Positions 55,258 through 63,245 of a DNA stretch of 64,000 nucleotides are shown piece by piece. Numbering within the stretch: position 1 is the stretch's first letter; every line of letters starts with the position of its first letter. Origin of the DNA: Gammaproteobacteria bacterium HGW-Gammaproteobacteria-13 (lineage in GTDB: Bacteria; Pseudomonadota; Gammaproteobacteria; Pseudomonadales; Pseudomonadaceae); NCBI GenBank assembly GCA_002840155.1, contig PGZH01000003.1, forward strand, positions 62,001 through 126,000, written 5' to 3'. The notes below the pieces were generated by a model, which worked only from the letters and a program-made list of their open reading frames with translations, searched no databases and was not told the DNA's origin. The translations under genes and the position numbers were made by a program.

Positions 55258-56389
55258 GCATGCCGTCCTCAGCCAACAAAAACGCCATCAAACGCGCATT
55301 TACCTTCTGCACATCAAACCGCTCTTGCGCCATCAGCAAACTTTTTTCACCCATGCTCGTAATTAACTCCGGCTGCTCAATAAAGCGGAACATGGCTTCA
55401 GCCAGTGCCTGAGGGCAGCGTGGAGGAACCAGAAACCCATTCACATTATCCACCACAGTTTGCCGGCAACCAGGTACATCTGTCGTGATAACCGCCCTGC
55501 CAGCGGCCATCGCTTCCTGCGTACTTACCGGCACGCCTTCACGATAGGACGGCAAAACATAAACACTGGCAAGCTCCATCCAGGGCTGCACAGGCACATG
55601 GCCATGCCATTCAAGAATCCCCTCAGCAACCCAAGCCCGCACATCCGCTTCGGTTAACGCGCCGGGGTTATCGTCCAGTCCACCTAGTAAAACAAAGCGT
55701 GCATTCGGATGGCGCTGTTTGACGATACACGCCGCCGAGGCATAATCCTCGATACCTTTTTCCCGTAACAGACGCGCCACCAATAAAAAGGTGACGGGTT
55801 CAATAGGTGAAGGGATAAGCCGCCAGCGCTCAAGCTCTACACCAATCCCCCCCAACAAAAATGCCTTTTCCTTCCGTAAAGTCCCTGCCGCCAGCAACTC
55901 GTCACGGTCATCCGGGTTAAGAAAAATCGCTTTGTGGGCACAGAGTAAACCCGCCCTATACAAGGCCAATACCAAATACTTCAGCAATCTTCGCTTAAAT
56001 GAAAGCGCCTTTCCTGTCGGAGTAAAGACAAAGCCAAGACCTTCCACCATGGCAATACGCAGAGGAACACCTGCCAAAAATGCAGCAATAGAACCAAAAA
56101 TAACCGGCTTGACAAAATAGCCCAGCGTTACATCCGGCTGAAGCCGACGCAACAAAAGCAACATGCGCCATGTATTAAGAGCGTCACGCAGAGGATTCAT
56201 TCCAGTTCGATCCATAGGGCAATCAACGGGACTAGCCCCCATGGCTAACACTGCTGCACGGCTCCCCTCATCAAAGTTGGGAGCCAAAGCCAAAACATGA
56301 ATACCCCTAGCCACCAGAGCACGAATTAGTGGTGCGCGGAAATTGAGCAACGATGGCGCGTGAGACGTAATTAATGCAAAGCTCTTCAT
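55241..56389 (-). CDS. Glycosyltransferase family 4, PglA-like
   Basis: A 382-residue GT-B glycosyltransferase. The acceptor side opens ALITSHAPSLLNFRAPLIRAL and the donor side has LLVARLLREKGIEDY, LPSYREGVPVSTQEAMAAGRAVITT, the GT4 signature with the catalytic Glu pair. Similarity and position next to the PglC-like gene suggest a PglA-like enzyme that adds the second sugar to the bacillosamine lipid. The donor sugar cannot be read from sequence. Confidence 0.88.
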   Translation of the reverse strand: MKSFALITSHAPSLLNFRAPLIRALVARGIHVLALAPNFDEGSRAAVLAMGASPVDCPMDRTGMNPLRDALNTWRMLLLLRRLQPDVTLGYFVKPVIFGSIAAFLAGVPLRIAMVEGLGFVFTPTGKALSFKRRLLKYLVLALYRAGLLCAHKAIFLNPDDRDELLAAGTLRKEKAFLLGGIGVELERWRLIPSPIEPVTFLLVARLLREKGIEDYASAACIVKQRHPNARFVLLGGLDDNPGALTEADVRAWVAEGILEWHGHVPVQPWMELASVYVLPSYREGVPVSTQEAMAAGRAVITTDVPGCRQTVVDNVNGFLVPPRCPQALAEAMFRFIEQPELITSMGEKSLLMAQERFDVQKVNARLMAFLLAEDGMHETSF

Positions 56390-56398
56390 ATAAAAATC

Positions 56399-57697
56399 TC
56401 AGACGCCAGGTTTATCATCAAGCCCTGCAGCACAAGTTTTCCCAGACAAACCTACAGCAATAACTGCGCCAAGAAACAACCAAAATATACGCTGATATAG
56501 CATCTCATGAAACATAGCCATTGCCCCAAATGACAACAGCAACAAAATAACTGCGTTATTTCTAACACCCCGTTTAGCCGAGAAAAATACAAACCCCACA
56601 AGTGATATAAAAAATGCCGAGAATATTAAAAACCCAAACAAACCCATCTCAGACAAAACCCACAATACACTGTTGTGCTGTACGATTGAAAATCCATATA
56701 CCGCTTCACTACTAGTGTAAAACGCACCCAGTCCAGCGCCGAAAAAAGGGTTCTCAAGCCACATAGCGAAAGAATCTTTCAGTAACTGGCCACGCAGCAT
56801 ATCACTTTCAACCGAGGATATAGCCATAACAACCTTTCCTCTCCCTTCGCTATTCTGCCCCCCCATAGAAAGCAAATCGTTAAAAAAGTAAAAAAAATCA
56901 GGGAAGTAGAAAATCAATACACTTATAATCACACCGCCCGACATCGACCAAAACAGAAATTTCCAGCCTGTCATTTTCATAAAAAAAGCAGCGAGATACA
57001 AAAGCAACATAGTTGCAATACCTGAGCGCGACGAGGTTAAAAACATACTACAAACAAGAACAATCGCGGAAAATAACAAGAAGTTTTGATTCAGTCTTAA
57101 ATTCCTCAAGTACAAAGGCTGAAACGCCAACACTAACGACAAAACAGCAAGGATTTGAAAAGCCAACGCATTGCGGTTACCTGAAAGAGCTGTCAGATAA
57201 CTGAGATGCACTGTACCGCTAGAAATACCTTTAACTATTTCCAAAAACAACATGAAATCACTCAGCAAAAGCATACCAACAAAAAATATAAGCAACAGAT
57301 TAAAGAACCTGAAAAAAGCAAAGAACCCCAACCTATTAACTAGCATTGCCGAAGCGTACAGATACCCCAAAATAACAATCCAACCAATTGCCTTGGTAGT
57401 TGCCCAAGAAATCGAATAATCAGAAAGCAAAGCAGTCAGCCAGCCCGAAGCCAATGCTAAACAGGTTAGCAGCGCAAATATGTTGAAATTTTTTACCTTC
57501 CAGCGAACAGGAGTCTTGGTGTAGAAAAAACCCAGGAGCAAAGTTGACAAAACCAGCATGACAAAAAAATCTGCAAGATTTATGTTTATAGCAAAATCAA
57601 ATAGAACAACGTGAAATTGAACCAACACAAACAGAAAAATAAAAAAAGAAAACAGCCAAACTAACAAGTTTTCCCGACTAGTGATGCCAATATTCAT
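56399..57697 (-). CDS. O-antigen polymerase/ligase-like membrane protein (Wzy/WaaL family)
   Basis: A 432-residue membrane protein with about twelve hydrophobic segments and one larger periplasmic loop (residues about 265-330; SMGGQNSEGRGKVVMAIS), then NPFFGAGLGAFYTS and VQHNSVLWVLSEMGLFG. The NPFFGxG...HNSxL pattern is typical of Wzy polymerases and WaaL ligases. As part of an O-antigen locus, polymerase is more likely. The gene is distinctly AT-rich compared with genes outside the locus, a usual sign of laterally exchanged O-antigen genes. Overlaps the upstream gene by four bases. Confidence 0.85.
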   Translation of the reverse strand: MNIGITSRENLLVWLFSFFIFLFVLVQFHVVLFDFAININLADFFVMLVLSTLLLGFFYTKTPVRWKVKNFNIFALLTCLALASGWLTALLSDYSISWATTKAIGWIVILGYLYASAMLVNRLGFFAFFRFFNLLLIFFVGMLLLSDFMLFLEIVKGISSGTVHLSYLTALSGNRNALAFQILAVLSLVLAFQPLYLRNLRLNQNFLLFSAIVLVCSMFLTSSRSGIATMLLLYLAAFFMKMTGWKFLFWSMSGGVIISVLIFYFPDFFYFFNDLLSMGGQNSEGRGKVVMAISSVESDMLRGQLLKDSFAMWLENPFFGAGLGAFYTSSEAVYGFSIVQHNSVLWVLSEMGLFGFLIFSAFFISLVGFVFFSAKRGVRNNAVILLLLSFGAMAMFHEMLYQRIFWLFLGAVIAVGLSGKTCAAGLDDKPGV

Positions 57698-58593
57698 TTA
57701 CCACCCTCCCTGCCGACAAGCAAAATCGGATAACACATCAAAACAACGGCCATAGAGATCAGGCCAATGAATAAAGAAGCAGCAAGCCCAGCCTCCGCAG
57801 CTCCACCAAGGTAAGCCACAAAAAACATAGATGAAACTTCTCTAAGCCCCCATCCGCCGAAGCTTACCGGCAATGAGGCCAGAAAAGAGACAATGAAAGC
57901 AACCGAAACTATTTCAAGATAATCAGCCTTCGGCAATGCCACGCTAAACATTAGCGCAAAGCACATCATCATCAACACCATACCCAGCGCTACGATCAAT
58001 CCAACTCGAAACAGCAAGAAAATGTTTCGCCAACTTGAATAAACTTTAATAGCTCTCTTTTCAACATCCAAAATTATCAGCCGGTAAAATAAAGCAAGAG
58101 CAACAATAGCTGCAATCACAAATATTATAAAATTAACTAGCCCCGCCCCCTCAACAACTTTCCAGTCATAAAGGTAGAAAAATCCAATAGCAGCAAAAGT
58201 AGCGCTGACAGCACCAGCCACCACACGCTCATATCCTGAGGCGGCTGAATTTTCTATCGCTGACACGCCCAGCTTACTCAAATAAAACTGTCGCCCAGCA
58301 ATTTGCCCGAATACAGGTATAAAAAAAAGTGCACCAATATTTCCGGCGACACATGCTTTAGCCACCCCCATAAAGCTCAGCTGATGACCAAAATCGCGAA
58401 GGATTATCCAGATTCGTAAAAAAGAAAGTAGCACCGTCATCAGAAACAATAGCGCAACAACAGCAATACGCTGAAATTCAAACAAAGGAAGCACTTCAGA
58501 AAAAGCGCTAAAATCCCCCATAGACCAAAAGGCTACGCCGAGCAATAACAGCGAAAAAAACATCAGCGCTGTTTTTTTATTTATCTTTATCAC
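57694..58593 (-). CDS. Flippase-like membrane protein (UPF0104 / lysylphosphatidylglycerol synthase TM type)
   Basis: A 299-residue membrane protein with seven to eight hydrophobic segments, AT-rich like the next gene. The C-terminal motif SLPVSFGGWGLREVSSMFF is the hallmark of the UPF0104/MprF-flippase-like family (AglD-type). These proteins are thought to help move lipid-linked molecules across the membrane. Here it sits where a Wzx flippase would be expected, although it is not a Wzx homologue. Overlaps the Wzy-like gene by four bases, so both are co-expressed. Confidence 0.85.
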   Translation of the reverse strand: MIKINKKTALMFFSLLLLGVAFWSMGDFSAFSEVLPLFEFQRIAVVALLFLMTVLLSFLRIWIILRDFGHQLSFMGVAKACVAGNIGALFFIPVFGQIAGRQFYLSKLGVSAIENSAASGYERVVAGAVSATFAAIGFFYLYDWKVVEGAGLVNFIIFVIAAIVALALFYRLIILDVEKRAIKVYSSWRNIFLLFRVGLIVALGMVLMMMCFALMFSVALPKADYLEIVSVAFIVSFLASLPVSFGGWGLREVSSMFFVAYLGGAAEAGLAASLFIGLISMAVVLMCYPILLVGREGGK

Positions 58594-58855
58594 TTAACAT
58601 CCTTAGCAAACGAAAAATACCTTTTGTGCTGCAACAGCAACTTTCTGCCATATTTCCAAGTGGGATCATGCGCTAGGAGCACCGCCAATTATTTTCCACT
58701 GGCATCAGTGCCTCTCGAATGAAGCCTAATCTCACCACCGTGAACGGCCTGCCTTGTAAGTCGGGACGTATCCCCCCCCCCGAAAATCCCCACCTAACCG
58801 CACAAATAACAATAGGATCAGCTTAATTGGCGCAGCGTGATATCAACAAATGACT
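58594..58855. other. Intergenic gap with a ten-C tract
   Basis: The 262 bases between the flippase-like gene and the WbuB-like glycosyltransferase hold no open frame I can support. A run of ten C (58772-58781; G on the transcribed strand) lies 180 bases upstream of the flippase-like start. The region may hold an internal promoter for the downstream AT-rich genes. Confidence 0.5.
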
Positions 58856-60085
58856 TCAATTGTTCTTACCTTGAAATAATATCGACAGATAGTCGCTGGC
58901 CAGTTTCGAATAGTTGCGATTCTGCAACAACCATTCACGCCCGAGCGAGCCCATCAAGGAACGCTCCTCTTCGCTTCTCGATTTCATGTCGAGGACAGCG
59001 GTGACCACCGCACCAACGTCATTCGCGGGCACGAACACGCCGCACCCTGATTCGTTGATCATAGAGGGGTAACCATTGTAGGAAGCCACAACAGGTTTGG
59101 CCGCCAGCATGTAGTCAATAACCTTATTCAGCGACTGCCCATAATCCCAGACCTTCGAGTCGTGAACCGAAAAATACAGGAGATCTCCTTGCGCAAGCAC
59201 TGCCTGCACCATGTTTCGCGGAACTTTTGGCGCGAAAATAAGGTTGGGAAGGTCACCCCACTGCTTTTCGTAGATATGCTTCAGCGCACCGTCGCCGACG
59301 ATGACGAACTCGATATCCACATGCTCCCGCATGGCTTCGGCTGTTGCAAAAAACACATCCAAGGCGTTGGTGATGCCAATGGTGCCCGCATGCACGACCT
59401 TGAACTTGTTACTGGACAGGTAACGTGCGCTATATTCTGCGGGAAGCGCTGCCACATCGCTAAGATGCTCCTGGCTCACCCCCATCGGAACGCAGTAAAC
59501 CGGACGCTCGTGACCAAGTTCACGCCTCACATGCTCGGCGAGATTTGGCATGGTTCCGACGATTGCATCCGCTTTCCTGTAGGCGAGTCGCTCCAGCCAC
59601 GACAACCCTTTGATAAACAAATTGTTGTTGCTGAACCCTCCCTCCTCGACGATGGTGAGCGGCCATATGTCGCGAACTTCGAATACCAAGCGACACTTGT
59701 ATTTGAGGCGCAGCAACAATCCATTGATGATGGTCAACAGCGACAGACTGGAAACGATCACGACGTCAGGGCGTTTCAAATTGCTCTTGTCGAGCCAAAA
59801 CAGATTCCACTCGAAATGAAACCAGCTCAGAATCCTGCGCAAGGACTTGGCAACCGAGTATTTCATCGTTTTTAGCCAGACGATTTTTACACCATCGGCG
59901 TCCTGCAGCGTTACGCGCTCCTTCAGTACTGGTAGATCCACTAGGTTGTTGGAGTCCGAGCTGATCACAACGACTTGGTAGCCGGCACGCTGCATCTCGT
60001 CCACCAGAAACCAGCCTCGTCCTCCGGGGCTACTCGTGGTCTTGGGTGAAAAATACTTCGTGACGTACCAGATGGTCTTGTTCAT
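58856..60085 (-). CDS. Glycosyltransferase family 4, WbuB-like
   Basis: A 409-residue GT-B glycosyltransferase. It opens MNKTIWYVTKYFSPKTTSSP with the following GGRGW, the pattern of WbuB-like fucosaminyltransferases; the donor side has FKVVHAGTIGITNALDVFF and KVIDYMLAAKPVVASYNG. Start: the ATG at 60085 is chosen because it begins the homologous sequence; the open frame extends 45 bases into the gap. It lies 16 bases after the amidotransferase fusion gene, so the two are probably coupled. In P. aeruginosa a GT of this kind also sits near the amidotransferase wbpG. Confidence 0.88.
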   Translation of the reverse strand: MNKTIWYVTKYFSPKTTSSPGGRGWFLVDEMQRAGYQVVVISSDSNNLVDLPVLKERVTLQDADGVKIVWLKTMKYSVAKSLRRILSWFHFEWNLFWLDKSNLKRPDVVIVSSLSLLTIINGLLLRLKYKCRLVFEVRDIWPLTIVEEGGFSNNNLFIKGLSWLERLAYRKADAIVGTMPNLAEHVRRELGHERPVYCVPMGVSQEHLSDVAALPAEYSARYLSSNKFKVVHAGTIGITNALDVFFATAEAMREHVDIEFVIVGDGALKHIYEKQWGDLPNLIFAPKVPRNMVQAVLAQGDLLYFSVHDSKVWDYGQSLNKVIDYMLAAKPVVASYNGYPSMINESGCGVFVPANDVGAVVTAVLDMKSRSEEERSLMGSLGREWLLQNRNYSKLASDYLSILFQGKNN

Positions 60086-60101
60086 TGTGCCAACCGGCCT
60101 G

Positions 60102-61925
60102 TCAATCTTTGTACAACCGTGGAATTGCATTGATGACCTTGATTACCTCGGTGAAATCCATTCCCAGCGCATCAAGGTACCAGCGAATGTTTTGATAACG
60201 CGGACGGTTTTCCTCACGCACCAACTCGAGCGCACGTTCGCGAGTGATCTCACCCTCACGCACCTGGTTGCTGCGGAAAGTATCGTGCTCGGAGAAGCCA
60301 GCAACTAGATAATAAATATAGTTGTACAGTCCCGCAGTACCGTCGCCGATACGCCAAGTGGTGCTGGTATCGACAGCAAGCTCCCAACCATAGTCGTTGA
60401 TCAGCGTGTCATCGATGGCCTGCTCGTCCCAGCGCCAGTAATCGAAGATGTGATAGTAGTCCTTCTTCTCCGTGAAACTCCGGTAGTACTCGCCAGAGAG
60501 GGTGTCCCAGAGAGAGCTATTGAAATAGCCTGGACTCTTGAGCATCGCTTTAAAACGCAAACTCTGGTATTCCATCTGCTTTTGCCAGCCGTGCATATAC
60601 ACGCGCTTTTCTTCAAAGTCCGGTGGTACACCAAGGAAGCCGGCTTTGAAGTGAGTAACCTCTAGGGGGTTAACCCCCCAGAGGTTCAGACTCACGCCAG
60701 TCTGCTTCTTAACCGTCTCAATATGACGGAAGAAGTGCTTGTCACCCGCAGTTAGAATACTGATCATGCCAAGATGCGGGGCCTTCAACCAAGCGTTGAG
60801 GTTGATCGCAATATTCCTACGCTTCTTGGCGATATCGTCGGCAACGATAATGTTCTCCACACCCAGTTCGGCGCTCATCCGGCTGATATTGCGCCGACCA
60901 AGATCGGTCACCATACCCCAGTCGTAGGTATAGGTAACCGCGTTCATCTTTAGCTCTTTGACAATCAAATGCAGCCCGTAGCAGCTATCACGGCCGCCGG
61001 AGAACGGTACGATGCAGTCGGTAACACCTGCGCGTCGATAGCCCTCTACAAGATTGAAGAGTTCTTCCTTGGGCTTAGGTACATTGCGTGGGGTGTAAGT
61101 GTGACAGTAGTTGCACACACCGTCCGCATCAAAGGCAATGTACGGCATCGTTTCTGGAAGAATGCAACGCGTACAACGACGCAAGTTAGGCTGAGGATAA
61201 AGCAATTGCTTTTCTTCAGACGAAATGAATTGGAAAGGTGGAATCAGGTTGTGAACACGTTGATTATCGTCGGAAACACTGATCTCCGTGGAAGCAGGTA
61301 AATCCAAGATAACGGCGTCTTGCTTGACCTGCTTGATATCCGAACAGCCAATCTGACTGAGCGGGAACATTTCCGAAGAAAAGCAGACACCTTCCTGAGC
61401 AGTGCCAACATACAGGCTGCCATTATTGGAAAACAGTAGCGCCTTACCCATACGTGGGATAACGATGGCGCATGCAACGACCCCAACACACAACCCCAGC
61501 ACCTTGTGCGCTAGTCCGTCGAGATCATCGCCCGACTCATCCAGGTGTTGCTCGGCAATGGCGGCGATCACCTCACTATCGATTTCGAGACCACGGGTGG
61601 GTTTGATGTGATTCCACACCTCACCATCATTCACGATGATGCCGTTGTGGATAACGCAAATACCGCCACGAACAACCGGCTGGTTGTCGGAAAGACCGTT
61701 AGTGATCAAACGGCTATGACCAAAGACAAAAGCAGAGTCAAACGGCTTAACCCGCGAGATCAGTTTTTTGATGTCGTAGTCGGCTCGTTTAACTTGATAA
61801 CCCGAACGATCCGCATAGATCAGACCACTGGAATCACGCCCACGCTGCCTCGCATGCAGAGCCAACGTCATCAAGCTTTGTTGGTTAACTTTTTCCCTGG
61901 CGATAAAACCAAAAATTCCACACAT
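60102..61925 (-). CDS. Class II glutaminase fused to WbpG-type N-acetyl-sugar amidotransferase
   Basis: A 607-residue fusion. Residues 1-235 form a class II glutamine amidotransferase: nucleophile Cys2 (MCGIFGF), HARQRGRDSSG and the oxyanion-hole Asn94-Gly95 (VIHNGIIVND). Residues 243-607 form an N-acetyl-sugar amidotransferase of the WbpG/PseA type: a zinc site with Cys251, Cys254, Cys271 and Cys274 (CTRCILPETMPYIAFDADG) and an ATP PP-loop SGGRDS (309-314). WbpG normally gets ammonia from separate HisH2 and HisF2 proteins to turn an acetamido into an acetamidino group; here the glutaminase is fused on. No hisH or hisF is present in the window. Confidence 0.9.
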   Translation of the reverse strand: MCGIFGFIAREKVNQQSLMTLALHARQRGRDSSGLIYADRSGYQVKRADYDIKKLISRVKPFDSAFVFGHSRLITNGLSDNQPVVRGGICVIHNGIIVNDGEVWNHIKPTRGLEIDSEVIAAIAEQHLDESGDDLDGLAHKVLGLCVGVVACAIVIPRMGKALLFSNNGSLYVGTAQEGVCFSSEMFPLSQIGCSDIKQVKQDAVILDLPASTEISVSDDNQRVHNLIPPFQFISSEEKQLLYPQPNLRRCTRCILPETMPYIAFDADGVCNYCHTYTPRNVPKPKEELFNLVEGYRRAGVTDCIVPFSGGRDSCYGLHLIVKELKMNAVTYTYDWGMVTDLGRRNISRMSAELGVENIIVADDIAKKRRNIAINLNAWLKAPHLGMISILTAGDKHFFRHIETVKKQTGVSLNLWGVNPLEVTHFKAGFLGVPPDFEEKRVYMHGWQKQMEYQSLRFKAMLKSPGYFNSSLWDTLSGEYYRSFTEKKDYYHIFDYWRWDEQAIDDTLINDYGWELAVDTSTTWRIGDGTAGLYNYIYYLVAGFSEHDTFRSNQVREGEITRERALELVREENRPRYQNIRWYLDALGMDFTEVIKVINAIPRLYKD

Positions 61926-62108
61926 AACACAGCCCGTATCAATTAGGTTTTCCCGCTACCGACACAGCGGGTCGTAGTCTTGGCGGAACACCAGCCTTGC
62001 TAAGGGGCTACTGGACACCACCGAATCTTTACATCAGAGCGCCAGCCCCGCCCCAAATTTGCATAGACCCGCATGGGCATAACGCAAAATTAGCATGCCC
62101 CAGAAATT
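61926..62108. promoter_or_regulatory. Gap between two polysaccharide genes
   Basis: The 183 bases contain GGGCAT (about 62073) facing ATGCCC (about 62093), and a Shine-Dalgarno for the downstream fusion gene cannot be clearly seen. An internal promoter is possible; no JUMPstart or ops element is present. Confidence 0.35.
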
Positions 62109-63245
62109 TCAGTGGTTAGTCGTCGATAGGCCCTGCTGGTACAGCTCAACCAACTTTTTTTCCTGCGCCTGCCAGCTCAACGGCGCCAGGTTCGCGAACT
62201 TGAATGTTGATTGCGAACGCTCAAGCCTCAAGATGGCATCGCGGACATCGAGGGCACGCAGTTTACAGCATTCGCCTACGTCATACTCCGTAAGCAAAGC
62301 ACGAATATCGGGAAAATCTGATGCAAGAACCGGAACACCTGCGAAGCAATATTCGAATAGTTTGTTCGGCAAGCAGTAGTAGTCACTGAGCGAGACATCT
62401 TCGACTAGGCAAAGGCCGAAGTCTGCAGATTGCGCAATAGGCACAACCTGGGAATGAGGTACAGCACCATGCACATGCATGTTCGGATGCTGGGCGGCAA
62501 GACGCTTGAGCTCCTCGCTCAAATCGCCATAACCGAGGAACACCACATGCGAGGAAACCTGAGGATCCTTGAAAGCCTCGGCCAGCAGATCAATGCCTCG
62601 ACCATGGCCGAGGATGCCCACATAAATGAATATCTTGCTCTCGACCGGTATGGAAAACATCTTACGCAGATAATCTTCATCTTGGTGTCGCGCTTCAAAA
62701 AATAAGGGCGAATTTAAAATCACCGCCGAGCGTTTTGGGCCAATGTTCTCCTGGTACCAACGCTCAATGGATGGACTAACCACGATTAAAGCATCGACAA
62801 AACGCCAAAGGAGTTTTTCCACGCGCAACGTCAAAATACCTTGTAGCTTAGTTAGCCCGTTGCGATTGGACTCTAGCTCGTGAGCGTCGTAGACCAGCTT
62901 GGCACCGGTCAGAAATTTGACTATGCAACCAAGCGGAAGCACCAAGGTGTCGTGACAGTGAATGACATCGGGGCGCTCGCGAACCGCTCGCGGCAGCATC
63001 TTGCCGACCAGTTCGAACAGGGTGACGACGTGCCGCAAGGTTCGGGGCAAGAAATTTAGCTTACGCGAGCGTAGATTGAGTGCCGTGATGTCAGCCGCAA
63101 AGGGAACGGCTGTCTTCTGCGCCCCCTCATCCAGGACGACACCAATACCACTGACTGTGTACCCCGCGGTGACCAATGCACCCATTTCTTTGAGAATTCG
63201 AGAGTCGAACTCAATATCCGTATGGGTTAAATGTAGATTTTTCAT
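62109..63245 (-). CDS. Glycosyltransferase family 4
   Basis: A 378-residue GT-B glycosyltransferase. It opens MKNLHLTHTDIEFDSRILKE, the acceptor domain has DVIHCHDTLVLPLG and LVYDAHELESNRNG, and the donor domain has IFIYVGILGHGRGIDLL and CLPNKLFEYCFAGVPVLASD. The sugar and linkage are unknown. It is the first complete gene of the polysaccharide operon in the direction of transcription; what precedes it is gene-free or degraded, so the operon promoter may lie in 63246-63500. Confidence 0.86.
   Translation of the reverse strand: MKNLHLTHTDIEFDSRILKEMGALVTAGYTVSGIGVVLDEGAQKTAVPFAADITALNLRSRKLNFLPRTLRHVVTLFELVGKMLPRAVRERPDVIHCHDTLVLPLGCIVKFLTGAKLVYDAHELESNRNGLTKLQGILTLRVEKLLWRFVDALIVVSPSIERWYQENIGPKRSAVILNSPLFFEARHQDEDYLRKMFSIPVESKIFIYVGILGHGRGIDLLAEAFKDPQVSSHVVFLGYGDLSEELKRLAAQHPNMHVHGAVPHSQVVPIAQSADFGLCLVEDVSLSDYYCLPNKLFEYCFAGVPVLASDFPDIRALLTEYDVGECCKLRALDVRDAILRLERSQSTFKFANLAPLSWQAQEKKLVELYQQGLSTTNH

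Noticed and set aside
61926..62108. A JUMPstart/ops anti-termination element for the polysaccharide operon
   Set aside because: The GGCGGTAGC core is absent here and in 63246-64000 on the coding strand.
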